Part shown: positions 24,092 to 33,161 of the stretch, one piece after another
Layout: each line of letters opens with the position of its first letter
How positions within the stretch are numbered: position 1 is the first letter of the stretch
NCBI GenBank assembly: GCA_951812925.1
Contig: OX638370.1
Span: 30,371,964 to 30,435,963 of the forward strand
From: Calliopum simillimum
Lineage: Eukaryota > Arthropoda > Insecta > Diptera > Lauxaniidae
Reading direction: 5' to 3'
DNA length: 64,000 nucleotides
The notes under the pieces: generated by a model
Database searches by the model: none
What the model saw: the letters and a program-made list of their open reading frames with translations, nothing else
What the model was told of the DNA's origin: nothing
Program-made: the position numbers and the translations under genes

Positions 24092-25015
24092 GAAGATATC
24101 AACTTGAAAATTTGTATTTACCATTTCACTGTTAACTGAATACTACTGTCAAAAAATGGGAGTGATTAAAAAAGATAACATACATTTTTTTATGATTTCA
24201 GTGCAATTGTTCATTATAACTCTTCAGTCATTGTAAAAAAAGTAGCCTTTGGGCAAAAAATGGGCAAGATTTTATTTTTTAAGTCTATTCTATGAGTATA
24301 TATGCTCATCCTGTATGCTTTGTCATAGCCTAACTACGCCCAACTTGTAAGTTAGAGTACATGAAAGATTCAAGATTTTTGAAATTTGTCTTACCTTTTA
24401 GCTGATTATAAAATAATTTGATTAAAATACTTAAGTGCAAATTTAAGGGTTGTGTATAGCAAAAATTTTTAGTGAAAGTATTGACCTTTAATGCAAAAAA
24501 CTCTTTGCTAAAAAACGAAAGCGCACAACTTCAATTTGATCGCTCAAAGTTTTGTTTTCGATGCAAGCTTGAAAATTTGTTTTTGCATGCTAAGAAGAAC
24601 ATCACACTATCGCAATAATTTTTTCCTTGCCCATATAATTAAGTTGTGGAACAATCTCTCTGTGCTATTTATTTGTTAGGGTCATCCTCCGAGCGGTAGT
24701 TTTAATAAGAAAAGAAATCGATAAATCCATTTTTGAGTGATATTGAATGATATTTTTCGATTGTTCAAATGTAGGCGTATCACTTTCTCAGTGCCGCTCT
24801 TTTCATTATGAGGCAACTCTCTACAAAGTTTCATCAAACTTTCTTGTATGCCTTGCAAAATAGGAATTGATAAAGTTTAAAATTGAGTGAGTAAGTATCT
24901 AAGTACTTATTCGAAGATAAGCTCAATCATTATTAGGTGCAACACAATTCAGTAATCGAAAAGAAAGTATCAGCAATTTTATAACTAAACTAGGTAAAGT
25001 TATTCTGATGGTATA
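24092..25015. other. AT-rich intergenic DNA
   Basis: No gene or repeat recognised between the hAT and BEL elements. Confidence 0.5.
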
Positions 25016-25020
25016 ATGGC

Positions 25021-25275
25021 TGAATATTTCCCGAAGAAAAACTGAAAAATATCACTCGAAATAAATGAAAATCACGACGTTGAATTTGTGCGGAAAAAAC
25101 TGCGGGTTTTAATGTTGAAAGATATTCGAACACTGAATTTTACATTTTAAAGTCTAGCTTTAAATAAAAGAGAGGCAGCAAAGTGCTGCCCATAAAATCC
25201 AGAAGGGAATGAAAATGAAAAAGGGAAAAACTTAAAGCTAGAGCAAACACAGGGTGTTTGCTGCTGGCGTAAACA
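25021..25275 (-). repeat. 3' LTR of BEL/Pao element
   Basis: It is bounded by TG and CA and is identical by eye to 34361-34615. In element sense it starts TGTTTACGCCAGCAGCAAAC and ends ATATTCA. A purine-rich GGCGGGCGGGA directly before it (25276-25286, minus strand) is a plausible polypurine tract. Confidence 0.95.
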
Positions 25276-25312
25276 TCCCGCCCGCCTTGCAGGAATGCAA
25301 CATCCATGAATC

Positions 25313-25395
25313 CTGAAACGAGAAAAAAGGGGAAAAAAAGAAAGATTAAGGACAAACTCGTTGTTAGTTAGCAGCTAACCTTCAGGGAAGATTAC
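25313..25395 (-). other. candidate short intron at the 3' end of ORF2
   Basis: On the minus strand, GTAATC (G at 25395) overlaps the ORF2 stop. A long pyrimidine tract ending CGTTTCAG (AG at 25314-25313) follows 83 nt later. This is a normal size for a fly intron. Splicing would remove the ORF2 stop and continue in an open frame of roughly 55 codons that enters the 3' LTR. No transcript evidence is available. Confidence 0.4.
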
Positions 25396-26462
25396 CAGGA
25401 GCAAGGTCCTGACAGAACATATCCGAAGATAGTGTTCTGCACCAGCGGCTGCCCGGAACCTGAGGGGAACACGCCTGCCAGCATAATCTTCGGGTAGATA
25501 TCTACCCCCAGTCGGATATGGACCGGCCCTGTCTTATAGAACTTAGGATCTGCAAGCTTCAGGTTTGCATACGGCTCTTGAATGCGTTCATCAATACTAC
25601 GGGAAGGAGTCAGAAGCTCACGTCCAGGATCAACACGAGCCATCACCTCGATGACCCTGTTGTTATCGTAGCTCGCCCGTAACTGTAGCGTGCAAACGTC
25701 TTCACCGTCCATACGAGAAGTTCGTATACGCCACTTCCTCACCAAAGCCCTGGAAATGGAGGTCTTTGGTGAGCTCGAGTCAATCAACCCTCGCTCCGTC
25801 ACTATGCGTCCGTCGGCAAGCATGCGCACCATGACCGTAGGCAACAATGTCATCACCCGCTGCGTGGTCAATGAGGATGGTGGAGAGGGAGAAGACCGCT
25901 TCGGACATTGGGCCCTAGCCGAGGACAATCGAGGCCCTGACGACTGCAGTCTTTTACCGGACGATCGTGGCCCGGTATCAAACCCCCTCTCCTCCGATGC
26001 GTAAGCACGAGTCTGATGGTCACGCTGTAATTTAGCTTTTCGGCCAGCTCTCCTTTTTTGCGACTTTTTGGACGAAGACTGGCGAGGTCGGACTCTGGTA
26101 TGAGAGTGCAGTAAGGTGTGGTGATCGCCCTTACAATGGCGACACCTTGCAGTGCTCCCACAGTCCCTCTTCAAGTGCCCCGAGGAAAGGCAATTGGAGC
26201 AGTATCGGTGTAGCAACACTGCACGCAATCGCTCCTCGAAGTTCTTGTCGAGGAACTGTCGGCACGCTGCAAGGCGATGCTCCGACGAGCACAGCCGACA
26301 CCGATCGTAACGGATCACCTGGACGACCGCACTCCTCACTGCCTTCTCAACCGAAGCCCTCTCCCGCACAGTCTCGGGCTCGCTCAACAGCAGCTCAGAC
26401 TCAGTCTGAAAGCCCATCTCTTCCAACAAGTTGCCCACAATTGAGTGAGAAGGAGAAGACAT
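25392..26462 (-). CDS. BEL/Pao ORF2: zinc-knuckle plus retropepsin-like protein
   Basis: This 356-codon frame lies 58 nt downstream of gag-pol, in another frame, where some LTR elements carry env. It has no signal peptide or membrane segment. It repeats part of gag-pol: zinc knuckles at about residues 55-67 (C-X2-C-X3-H-X4-C), 88-101 (C-X2-C-X4-H-X4-C) and 107-119. A basic serine-rich linker follows at about 120-200, then a DUF1758-type retropepsin-like domain from about 205 to 353, with GLIDSSSP at 225-232 and a closing VDIYPKI ... TIFGYVLSGP. The usual D-S/T-G catalytic triplet is D228-S-S, so activity is doubtful. The amino-terminal DUF1759-type Gag domain is absent. The DNA is clearly GC-richer than gag-pol, suggesting a separate origin. 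It may be an accessory nucleic-acid-binding or regulatory protein; its function is unknown. Confidence 0.85.
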   Translation of the reverse strand: MSSPSHSIVGNLLEEMGFQTESELLLSEPETVRERASVEKAVRSAVVQVIRYDRCRLCSSEHRLAACRQFLDKNFEERLRAVLLHRYCSNCLSSGHLKRDCGSTARCRHCKGDHHTLLHSHTRVRPRQSSSKKSQKRRAGRKAKLQRDHQTRAYASEERGFDTGPRSSGKRLQSSGPRLSSARAQCPKRSSPSPPSSLTTQRVMTLLPTVMVRMLADGRIVTERGLIDSSSPKTSISRALVRKWRIRTSRMDGEDVCTLQLRASYDNNRVIEVMARVDPGRELLTPSRSIDERIQEPYANLKLADPKFYKTGPVHIRLGVDIYPKIMLAGVFPSGSGQPLVQNTIFGYVLSGPCSW

Positions 26463-26520
26463 TCTGCAACGAAAATGAGAGAAGGAAAAAATAAAGGAAA
26501 AAAGTGATTTTTGTGTGCCC
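26463..26520 (-). promoter_or_regulatory. candidate 3' splice site before ORF2
   Basis: Reading the minus strand from the gag-pol stop to the ORF2 start, there is a ~40-nt pyrimidine-rich run that ends CGTTGCAG (AG at 26465-26464). One base separates it from the ATG at 26462. This is close to an ideal acceptor and would place ORF2 first on a spliced subgenomic RNA, as for env in errantiviruses. A possible donor in the leader is AAG|GTATTT near 33905. Confidence 0.6.
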
Positions 26521-29500
26521 CTATGACGAGGGAAGCACGATAAGATTAACTATTGGTCGCGTAATGCAACCACGCTCGGTTCGGACGTCGGCGACACGTA
26601 CGCGACTGTCGTTCCCGGGATACGTTCGAATAACCCTACCTAACCGCCATTCATTCGCAGGTAAATTATCCTCCTTAACGACCACTAAATCATTAAGAAG
26701 AACGTCCCTCTGGGGGGACTTCCATTTAACACGCCGTTGCAACTCTTTTAGATATTCACTTTTCCATCTTTGGCAAAAGTGTTGTTGCATTGCCCGGACT
26801 TTTTGCCATCGATTGACAATTTTTAGGGGTAATTCGGCGATTTCAGGCTCTGCTGGCGATAGCAAGGGCCCGCCTACCAAAAAATGGCCAGGAGTGAGAG
26901 ACTGAAAATCATCTGGATTTTCTGTCATGGCGTTAAGTGGGCGCGAGTTTAAACATGATTCTATTCGGCTAAGCAAAGTGAGAAATTCTTCGAAAGTGTA
27001 ATGTTGACTTCCGGCCATCTTTTTGAAATGGACTTTGAAACTTTTAACTCCAGCTTCCCATAGTCCTCCCATATGAGGAGCACCAGCTGGAATGAAATGC
27101 CATGAAACTTCTTGATGGGCATATTGATTTAGTACAGCGACTTGAGACTGATCTAAAAAGGCTTTAAAATCTTTTTTAAGCTCCTTCGAGGCACCAACAA
27201 AATTGGTACCATTATCAGAGTAAATGTTTGCAGGACACCCACGTCGCGAGGCAAATCTTGAAAATGCTGCCAAAAATGTAGCAGAAGAAAGATCACTGGT
27301 GGCTTCCAGATGAATTGCTTTTGTCGAAAAACACACAAATAAGCATACATAGCCCTTAGTTATTCGGCAGGCTCTGCCAATGTAACTTTTGATATCAAAA
27401 GGACCTGCAAAATCCACACCTGTGGATGAAAAAGGACGCGATATGACCGTTCGCTCTGGAGGGAGAGCAGCCATAATTTGCGATCGCAACTGCTTTTTGT
27501 GAATAACGCAAGTTTTACAATTATGCAAAGTTGTTTTTATTAAATTTTTAGCACGAGGGATCCAATAATGCATTCGAATAAGTCGAAGCATTAATTGATT
27601 CCCACCATGAAGTGAAGTTTCATGAATAGATTGCACCAAAAGTCGAGTAAAGTGGCAATCATACGGCAATATTATAGGAAATTTTTCATCGTAAGAAAGC
27701 GTGGGTGAGGAGGCTAGCCGCCCGCCCACACGAAGCAGCGCATCTGTATGCAAAAACGGATTCAAAGACAAAAGAGTACTTTTAGGACCAATAATTTGCT
27801 TAGTCTCTAGTTTATGGTACTCATCAGGAAAACTAACCTTCTGGCACAATAAAATCAATCGATTTTTGACCTGCTTGATTTCTGCAGAATCAATGTATCT
27901 TGATTTGCGTGCAAAAGATGAATGATTTTTTGATCGAGTATGATTCATAAAACGGAATACATACGCTAAGACCCGTAAGCCACGCGATAACGATGAAAAA
28001 CGCTCCAATATGTCTTCATATTGAGAAAAATACGCAAAATAAACCTTTACAGGCTTACGTTCGAGAGACGTTTCAACAACTGAAAACTGAGATTGCGCTT
28101 GCCATGAATTTTGTAAAGAAAGCCATGTTGGCCCATGCCACCAAAGAGAATTATTGACCAAATCTTGTGGGGTCATTCCACGAGTAGCTAAATCGGCAGG
28201 GTTTTCATGTGTATCAACATGAAACCAATTACGAGTGCCAACCTTTTCTGCGATTCGAGACGCTCTGTTGGCTACAAAAGTAGTCCAAGAGCAAGGTGGC
28301 TTGCAAAGCCAGGCAAGAACTATTGTGGAATCTGTCCAACAATACAAACGATGCTTGTCAATATCAAGATGAGATATCAATGAATCAACCATATCAGCCA
28401 ATAATGTGGCCCCGCACAATTCAAGACGAGGTAGTGAAATAGTCTTGACGGGAGCCACTTTACTTTTAGAATAAAGCAGGTGACTGACAATACAGTCACC
28501 TTGCTTAACGCGAATATAAATTGCCGCAGCATATGCCTTTTCAGACGCGTCACAAAATGCGTGAAATTCCACCTCTGAGGATGGTGAATAACTTACAAAA
28601 CGTGGGATACGAATTTTCTCAATATATTCGTAACTTTGCAAAAAAGATTGCCAAGAAAGGAGACTGTGCGGGAGGATGTTGTCATCCCAATCGATTTCGT
28701 CCAGCCAGATTCTTTGCATTAGAATCTTTGCTGTCACAATAATTGGAGCCAGCCAACCGGCAGGATCAAAAAGTTGTGCAATGATGGAAAGAACTTCCCT
28801 TTTCGTGTATACCGACCTTATTTCGAGACGTTTTATATTGAAATAAAATGAATCAGAAGTGGCGTTCCAGCGAATCCCTAACGCTTTAGCATAACTTTCA
28901 TCTTCTAACTTCAAAAAGTTTTCGCGAAGGAGATGATCAGAAGGCAGACCGGATAAAATGCATGAGGCATTTGCGGTCCATTTTCGCATAGTGAAACCCG
29001 CTGAGTCAAGTGCGAATCTAAGCTGATATCTAGCCTTTATGGCAGTCTCAACGTCATGAGCACCTGCTAAAGCGTCATCAACGTAAGTGAAACTGCGAAG
29101 AATTTGAGCAGCAAGGGGATACTGCTCTTGAACATCATCTGCAAATTGCAGCATGGTTCTTATGGCTAGGTATGGTGCACAATTGATACCGAAAGTTACC
29201 GTTTTTAACTCATAATCCTGAATTTCATCTTCAGGTGAGTTTCTAAAAAGAATTCGCTGGAAAGTTGAGTGCTTCGGATCGACAAAAATTTGGCGATACA
29301 TCTGCTGAATATCGCCGTTGAAGACATATTTGAAAAAACGCCATTTTAAAATAAGAAGCGTCAAGTCAGCTTGAAGAGTTGGACCAACGTACAAAACATC
29401 GTTCAAGCTAACACCATTTGAAGTGGGGCTTGACGCATTAAACACTACACGAACTTTCGTGGTAGTGCGATCAGGCTTAATAATTGCGTGATGCGGCAAA

Positions 29501-31731
29501 TAATAATGAGATGGCGAGATCTCGAACTTCGGGGAAGAAATTTTTGTCATATGACCCAGTGAAAGATATTCTTTGACCACTTCGTCATACTGAACTTTGA
29601 GATCAGGATTTTTGTTCAAACGGGCTTCACCCCGAATGAACTGTTTAAAGGCAATGCCTCGAGAAAATCCTAAGTTCATTTTGTCGGGATATTCACTTTT
29701 GAAAGGCAAAGTGACTATATAGCGACCTCTTTCGTCTCTTTTTGTCGTTTTTTTATAATTTTCTTCGCGAAACTTATCAGCTTGCGATAAAAATTGTTTT
29801 TTAGGAAGCTCCTCCACCTCCCAAAAACGTGCGATTTGCTTGTCAATCGCAACCTCACTGAAATGCGTGAGGCAAGTGGTAAAACTGGATATTTCACTTC
29901 GAGGCATAGGGCCCGTGAATATCCAACCGAACACAGTTTCTTGGGCAAGAAGCGAGCCAAGAATATTCCTCTGAATGCCATCCAATATTATAGCGGGGTA
30001 CAAATCGCCACCGATAAGTACATCTATTTGACCACTTCGGAAGAAATGCGGATCTGCCAATTGGAAATCAGGCAAGGTCTTGCATAACGAAGTGTCAACT
30101 GAAACAGAAGGCAAGTCTCCAGTCACGCGAGAAAGCACAAAAGCAGTGGTTTCAAGCTGGAGCTGTCTGTTTCTAGGGGAACTAAGGATCAGATCACAAG
30201 CTTTTGAAACCTGTGCTGAAACTGCGTTATTTACGCCAGAAATTTGAGCATTGACGGCTCTAGTGGGGAGCTTCAAAAGCTTCTGAAGACGCTCGGAAAC
30301 AAACGTACCTTCCGAGCCAGAATCGATAAGCGCTCTGGTGGTGTACGCTGCTCCTAGGTGATATACGGTCACCATTGCAGTACCTAACAATACGTGCTTG
30401 GTACTAGAAGCGAAGCATGTCTGAATGTCGTTATTAGTGGACTGTATTTGTGTTGAGTGTGATTGCGTGTTAGAGCCCGGGGGATTGGGTCGCAAATTCG
30501 ACTTACTTGAGTCTACACTCGAAGCAGGGGCAGAGGCTGGAGTCGAATTGCGATGTAAAAGTGAATTGTGACGTTGCTTGCACGTCGCACAAGTATACGT
30601 ACTTTTACACTCTTTCACTTCATGTGAATACGCTAAGCAGTTGATGCAAAAATGATGCTTGCGAACAACTGCTAAGCGCTGTTTGGCATCCATTTTTAGA
30701 AATTTGGGGCAATAACGCAGCGCATGTTGTTCCGACGAACAAACTTTGCAGCTCGTTGAAGATACCTTAGCTTGATAACTATTGAGACGCTTATTGGAAT
30801 GAGCACTCTGAGTTGAAGAAGAAGGCACTGTAGTATGACGAGGAATCGCACCACTTGAGCTGCGAATGTCAGAAACGGTTTCTAATGTTTGAAACCGACT
30901 TGTTAAAAAAGAGTCGAGGTCTGTCCATTTCGGAATTTCATTTTTATTTGAAACGGACTGCTCCCACAACGAAAGCGTAACCTCAGGCAATCGTGTCGAA
31001 CATAAATAAACAAGGATTGCATCCCAATTTGAGATATCAATGTTGTGTGTTTTGAGTGCAAAAATACAACTGTTGATATCCCGTTGAAGCTTTTTGAGAT
31101 CTGTGCCAGACTCTTTTGGCACTTGAGGTAAATTAAATAAAATTTTAAGCTGGCTATTGACAAGGATACGTTTATTCTCGTACCTGTCAGACAAATTTTG
31201 CCAAGCTTGCATAAAACCATCATTCGTTAAAGGAGATTTCCGCACAATCTCCTTTGCCTCACCACGTGTTTTTTGATTTAAGTGGAAAAGTTTTTCCACT
31301 GAACCTAGCCGCGAGTTGTTTATATAGATGGCCGTAAACATGTCCCTGAAGGACGGCCACGATAGGTAATCGCCGTCGAAAACCTCTGTATCGCAAGGTG
31401 GTACAGCCATGCTGTGACCAAGCTCTGGCAAAGGAACATCGACGACCCTTTGCTTAGGCTTTTTCTGAGAAAACTCAGAAATTTTTCCTGCCACCCGAAG
31501 ATATGCTTGGTAGCAGGTGCGATACTTGCTTTTAACAGAATCAATTTCACCTTCTTGATCTACTTCGGCTAAACAAGCTTCATAGGAACCTTTAATTTTC
31601 CTCCACTGCGCCTTAAGTTCATCGTTTTCAGCCTCTAGGGAGAAAACGTTATGCTCTTCAGCATTATCGAAGTCGGATATGAATTCGATGAACGAATCGG
31701 ACAGACGGATAAAAGATTTTAGCTGCGACAT
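26521..31731 (-). CDS. BEL/Pao Gag-Pol polyprotein (intact)
   Basis: One frame of 1736 codons holds all retrotransposition functions, which is normal for BEL/Pao. The order is: a Gag-like DUF1759 region at about 110-290; zinc knuckles at 328-341, 362-375 and 381-393; a retropepsin-like DUF1758 domain with D470-S-G; reverse transcriptase with YVDD at 883-886; an RNase H/Peptidase_A17-annotated region with FCDAS (D1061), PRLEL (E1104) and WTDST (D1134). Integrase follows, with an HHCC finger (H1370, H1375, C1405, C1408) and a DDE core D1440, D1506, E1559, and then a C-terminal DUF5641-type region. All key residues are present, with no stop or frameshift. The protein would assemble particles, copy the RNA and integrate the DNA. 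The start is the first ATG of the open frame. Confidence 0.97.
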   Translation of the reverse strand: MSQLKSFIRLSDSFIEFISDFDNAEEHNVFSLEAENDELKAQWRKIKGSYEACLAEVDQEGEIDSVKSKYRTCYQAYLRVAGKISEFSQKKPKQRVVDVPLPELGHSMAVPPCDTEVFDGDYLSWPSFRDMFTAIYINNSRLGSVEKLFHLNQKTRGEAKEIVRKSPLTNDGFMQAWQNLSDRYENKRILVNSQLKILFNLPQVPKESGTDLKKLQRDINSCIFALKTHNIDISNWDAILVYLCSTRLPEVTLSLWEQSVSNKNEIPKWTDLDSFLTSRFQTLETVSDIRSSSGAIPRHTTVPSSSTQSAHSNKRLNSYQAKVSSTSCKVCSSEQHALRYCPKFLKMDAKQRLAVVRKHHFCINCLAYSHEVKECKSTYTCATCKQRHNSLLHRNSTPASAPASSVDSSKSNLRPNPPGSNTQSHSTQIQSTNNDIQTCFASSTKHVLLGTAMVTVYHLGAAYTTRALIDSGSEGTFVSERLQKLLKLPTRAVNAQISGVNNAVSAQVSKACDLILSSPRNRQLQLETTAFVLSRVTGDLPSVSVDTSLCKTLPDFQLADPHFFRSGQIDVLIGGDLYPAIILDGIQRNILGSLLAQETVFGWIFTGPMPRSEISSFTTCLTHFSEVAIDKQIARFWEVEELPKKQFLSQADKFREENYKKTTKRDERGRYIVTLPFKSEYPDKMNLGFSRGIAFKQFIRGEARLNKNPDLKVQYDEVVKEYLSLGHMTKISSPKFEISPSHYYLPHHAIIKPDRTTTKVRVVFNASSPTSNGVSLNDVLYVGPTLQADLTLLILKWRFFKYVFNGDIQQMYRQIFVDPKHSTFQRILFRNSPEDEIQDYELKTVTFGINCAPYLAIRTMLQFADDVQEQYPLAAQILRSFTYVDDALAGAHDVETAIKARYQLRFALDSAGFTMRKWTANASCILSGLPSDHLLRENFLKLEDESYAKALGIRWNATSDSFYFNIKRLEIRSVYTKREVLSIIAQLFDPAGWLAPIIVTAKILMQRIWLDEIDWDDNILPHSLLSWQSFLQSYEYIEKIRIPRFVSYSPSSEVEFHAFCDASEKAYAAAIYIRVKQGDCIVSHLLYSKSKVAPVKTISLPRLELCGATLLADMVDSLISHLDIDKHRLYCWTDSTIVLAWLCKPPCSWTTFVANRASRIAEKVGTRNWFHVDTHENPADLATRGMTPQDLVNNSLWWHGPTWLSLQNSWQAQSQFSVVETSLERKPVKVYFAYFSQYEDILERFSSLSRGLRVLAYVFRFMNHTRSKNHSSFARKSRYIDSAEIKQVKNRLILLCQKVSFPDEYHKLETKQIIGPKSTLLSLNPFLHTDALLRVGGRLASSPTLSYDEKFPIILPYDCHFTRLLVQSIHETSLHGGNQLMLRLIRMHYWIPRAKNLIKTTLHNCKTCVIHKKQLRSQIMAALPPERTVISRPFSSTGVDFAGPFDIKSYIGRACRITKGYVCLFVCFSTKAIHLEATSDLSSATFLAAFSRFASRRGCPANIYSDNGTNFVGASKELKKDFKAFLDQSQVAVLNQYAHQEVSWHFIPAGAPHMGGLWEAGVKSFKVHFKKMAGSQHYTFEEFLTLLSRIESCLNSRPLNAMTENPDDFQSLTPGHFLVGGPLLSPAEPEIAELPLKIVNRWQKVRAMQQHFCQRWKSEYLKELQRRVKWKSPQRDVLLNDLVVVKEDNLPANEWRLGRVIRTYPGNDSRVRVADVRTERGCITRPIVNLIVLPSS

Positions 31732-32244
31732 ATTTTGTTCTCCAAAGTATCAAAAAAGCCAAAGTATTTAGAACTAGGAGCAAATAGATTTATCAAAAAA
31801 TGCGATAGAAAAACAAAAAAATAGTTGATCACCACGAACACCAATCAAAATAAGCGACCTTTCACAAAAAAGCGCTTTAAAAAATAGCGAAATAAAAATA
31901 TAGTTCCGAAAAAACAACAGAAAAACAACAAAAATCTGAAAATTTTCAAAAAATATGCACTATATGTATGCGTAATAAATATAGAAATATAATATTTTTA
32001 AATAAAATAAAAATATATTGCACGAAAAAACCACAATCGTATTGTAGAGAAAAAAATAAAAAAAAAATTTTGAAAATTCAAATAAAATATTTTTTTCGAC
32101 TTAAAAAATATTTGTTGTCCACTGTGCAGTTCGCTCACAATATATATGTGAAGAGAGAGAAATAAAAAAATCCACTACAAAAAATATTTTTTACAAGTTA
32201 AAAATATATTTGACCCACTGTACAGCTCTTTTACATGTACATAT

Positions 32245-33161
32245 TAGAATGGTCACAGCTTGTATGGGAATTTTATTTTTTCTTTAATTGTTATATGTGC
32301 GCTGCCTAAAATATGAGATTTGGTGTCATAAATGCATCCTGAATTTTTTAGCTTGTTCTGACGATGCCTTCTTGTGCCAAGTGGGGCCCAAAGTACCCCA
32401 TATTAAAAAAAGCACAATTTTAGTACAATTTTTGATTTTTTTTTACTTTCCGGCAGAAAAATATAATTTATTGGATAAAACATAATTTTTATTATCTCTT
32501 TAATAAGTATTTTTCTAAAAAAAAATAGTCAGAACTTTTAAGGTATTACTACTTATAAGGAAATTCAAGCAATATACACCAGTTCCCGTTGCATTTCATA
32601 TTGCTTGTAATTTTTTATTATATATTTTATTATATGATATTTCACATTTTGTTTCTCCACGGACAAAAAGATTTTTCAGTCGATTGTCTATAAATATATC
32701 ATTTTTACAATTGGACCCTTCTGAGTGGCAGCAAAGGGATGATTACTGTGCTGGCAAACGAGTCTGTAAAAATTTGAATGTCGTGAACGATGCAGCAGAA
32801 AGGGCAATTAAGCTTATAACGGACTTCAATCGCTCTTTAACCTATGATGAGGAAGATAAGCAGTTCCTACTACAAGTTGTTGAGCACTATCGTAAATTAT
32901 ATCCATCTCACAACAAATCTTCTCTGATGAATTAATAATTAAAAAAAACATTATAAGTAAATAATAAAAAAGTAAAAAAAAATCAAAAATTGTACTAAAA
33001 TTGTGCTTTTTTTAATATGGGGTACTTTGGGCCCCACTTGGCACAAGAAGGCATCGTCAGAACAAGCTTAAAAATTATGGATGCATTTATGACACCAAAT
33101 CTCATATTTTAGGCAGCGCACATATAACAATTAAAGAAAAAAAAAATGTGTGACCAGTCTA
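32245..33161 (+). mobile_element. hAT-like MITE nested in BEL leader
   Basis: The inverted terminal repeats run for about 180 bp (TAGAATGGTCAC at 32245; GTGACCAGTCTA ending at 33161). A perfect 8-bp duplication GTACATAT flanks them at 32237-32244 and 33162-33169. The arms share long identical runs such as AAAATATGAGATTTGGTGTC. An 8-bp duplication fits hAT elements. The centre holds a short coding remnant next to the right arm. Confidence 0.88.
32684..32935 (+). pseudogene. C-terminal remnant of a transposase-like protein
   Basis: An 83-codon frame includes VVNDAAERAIKLITDFN and then DEEDKQFLLQVVEHYRKLYP. I recognise this pattern as the C-terminus of a widespread, poorly named class of arthropod transposon-derived proteins. 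It ends at a natural stop just before the right inverted repeat, as a last coding exon would. The rest of the gene has been deleted. This suggests the MITE is an internal-deletion derivative of a larger autonomous element. The family is not named here. Confidence 0.55.

Noticed and set aside
29715..30087. Frames on both strands within gag-pol
   Set aside because: Shadows of the intact gag-pol frame.
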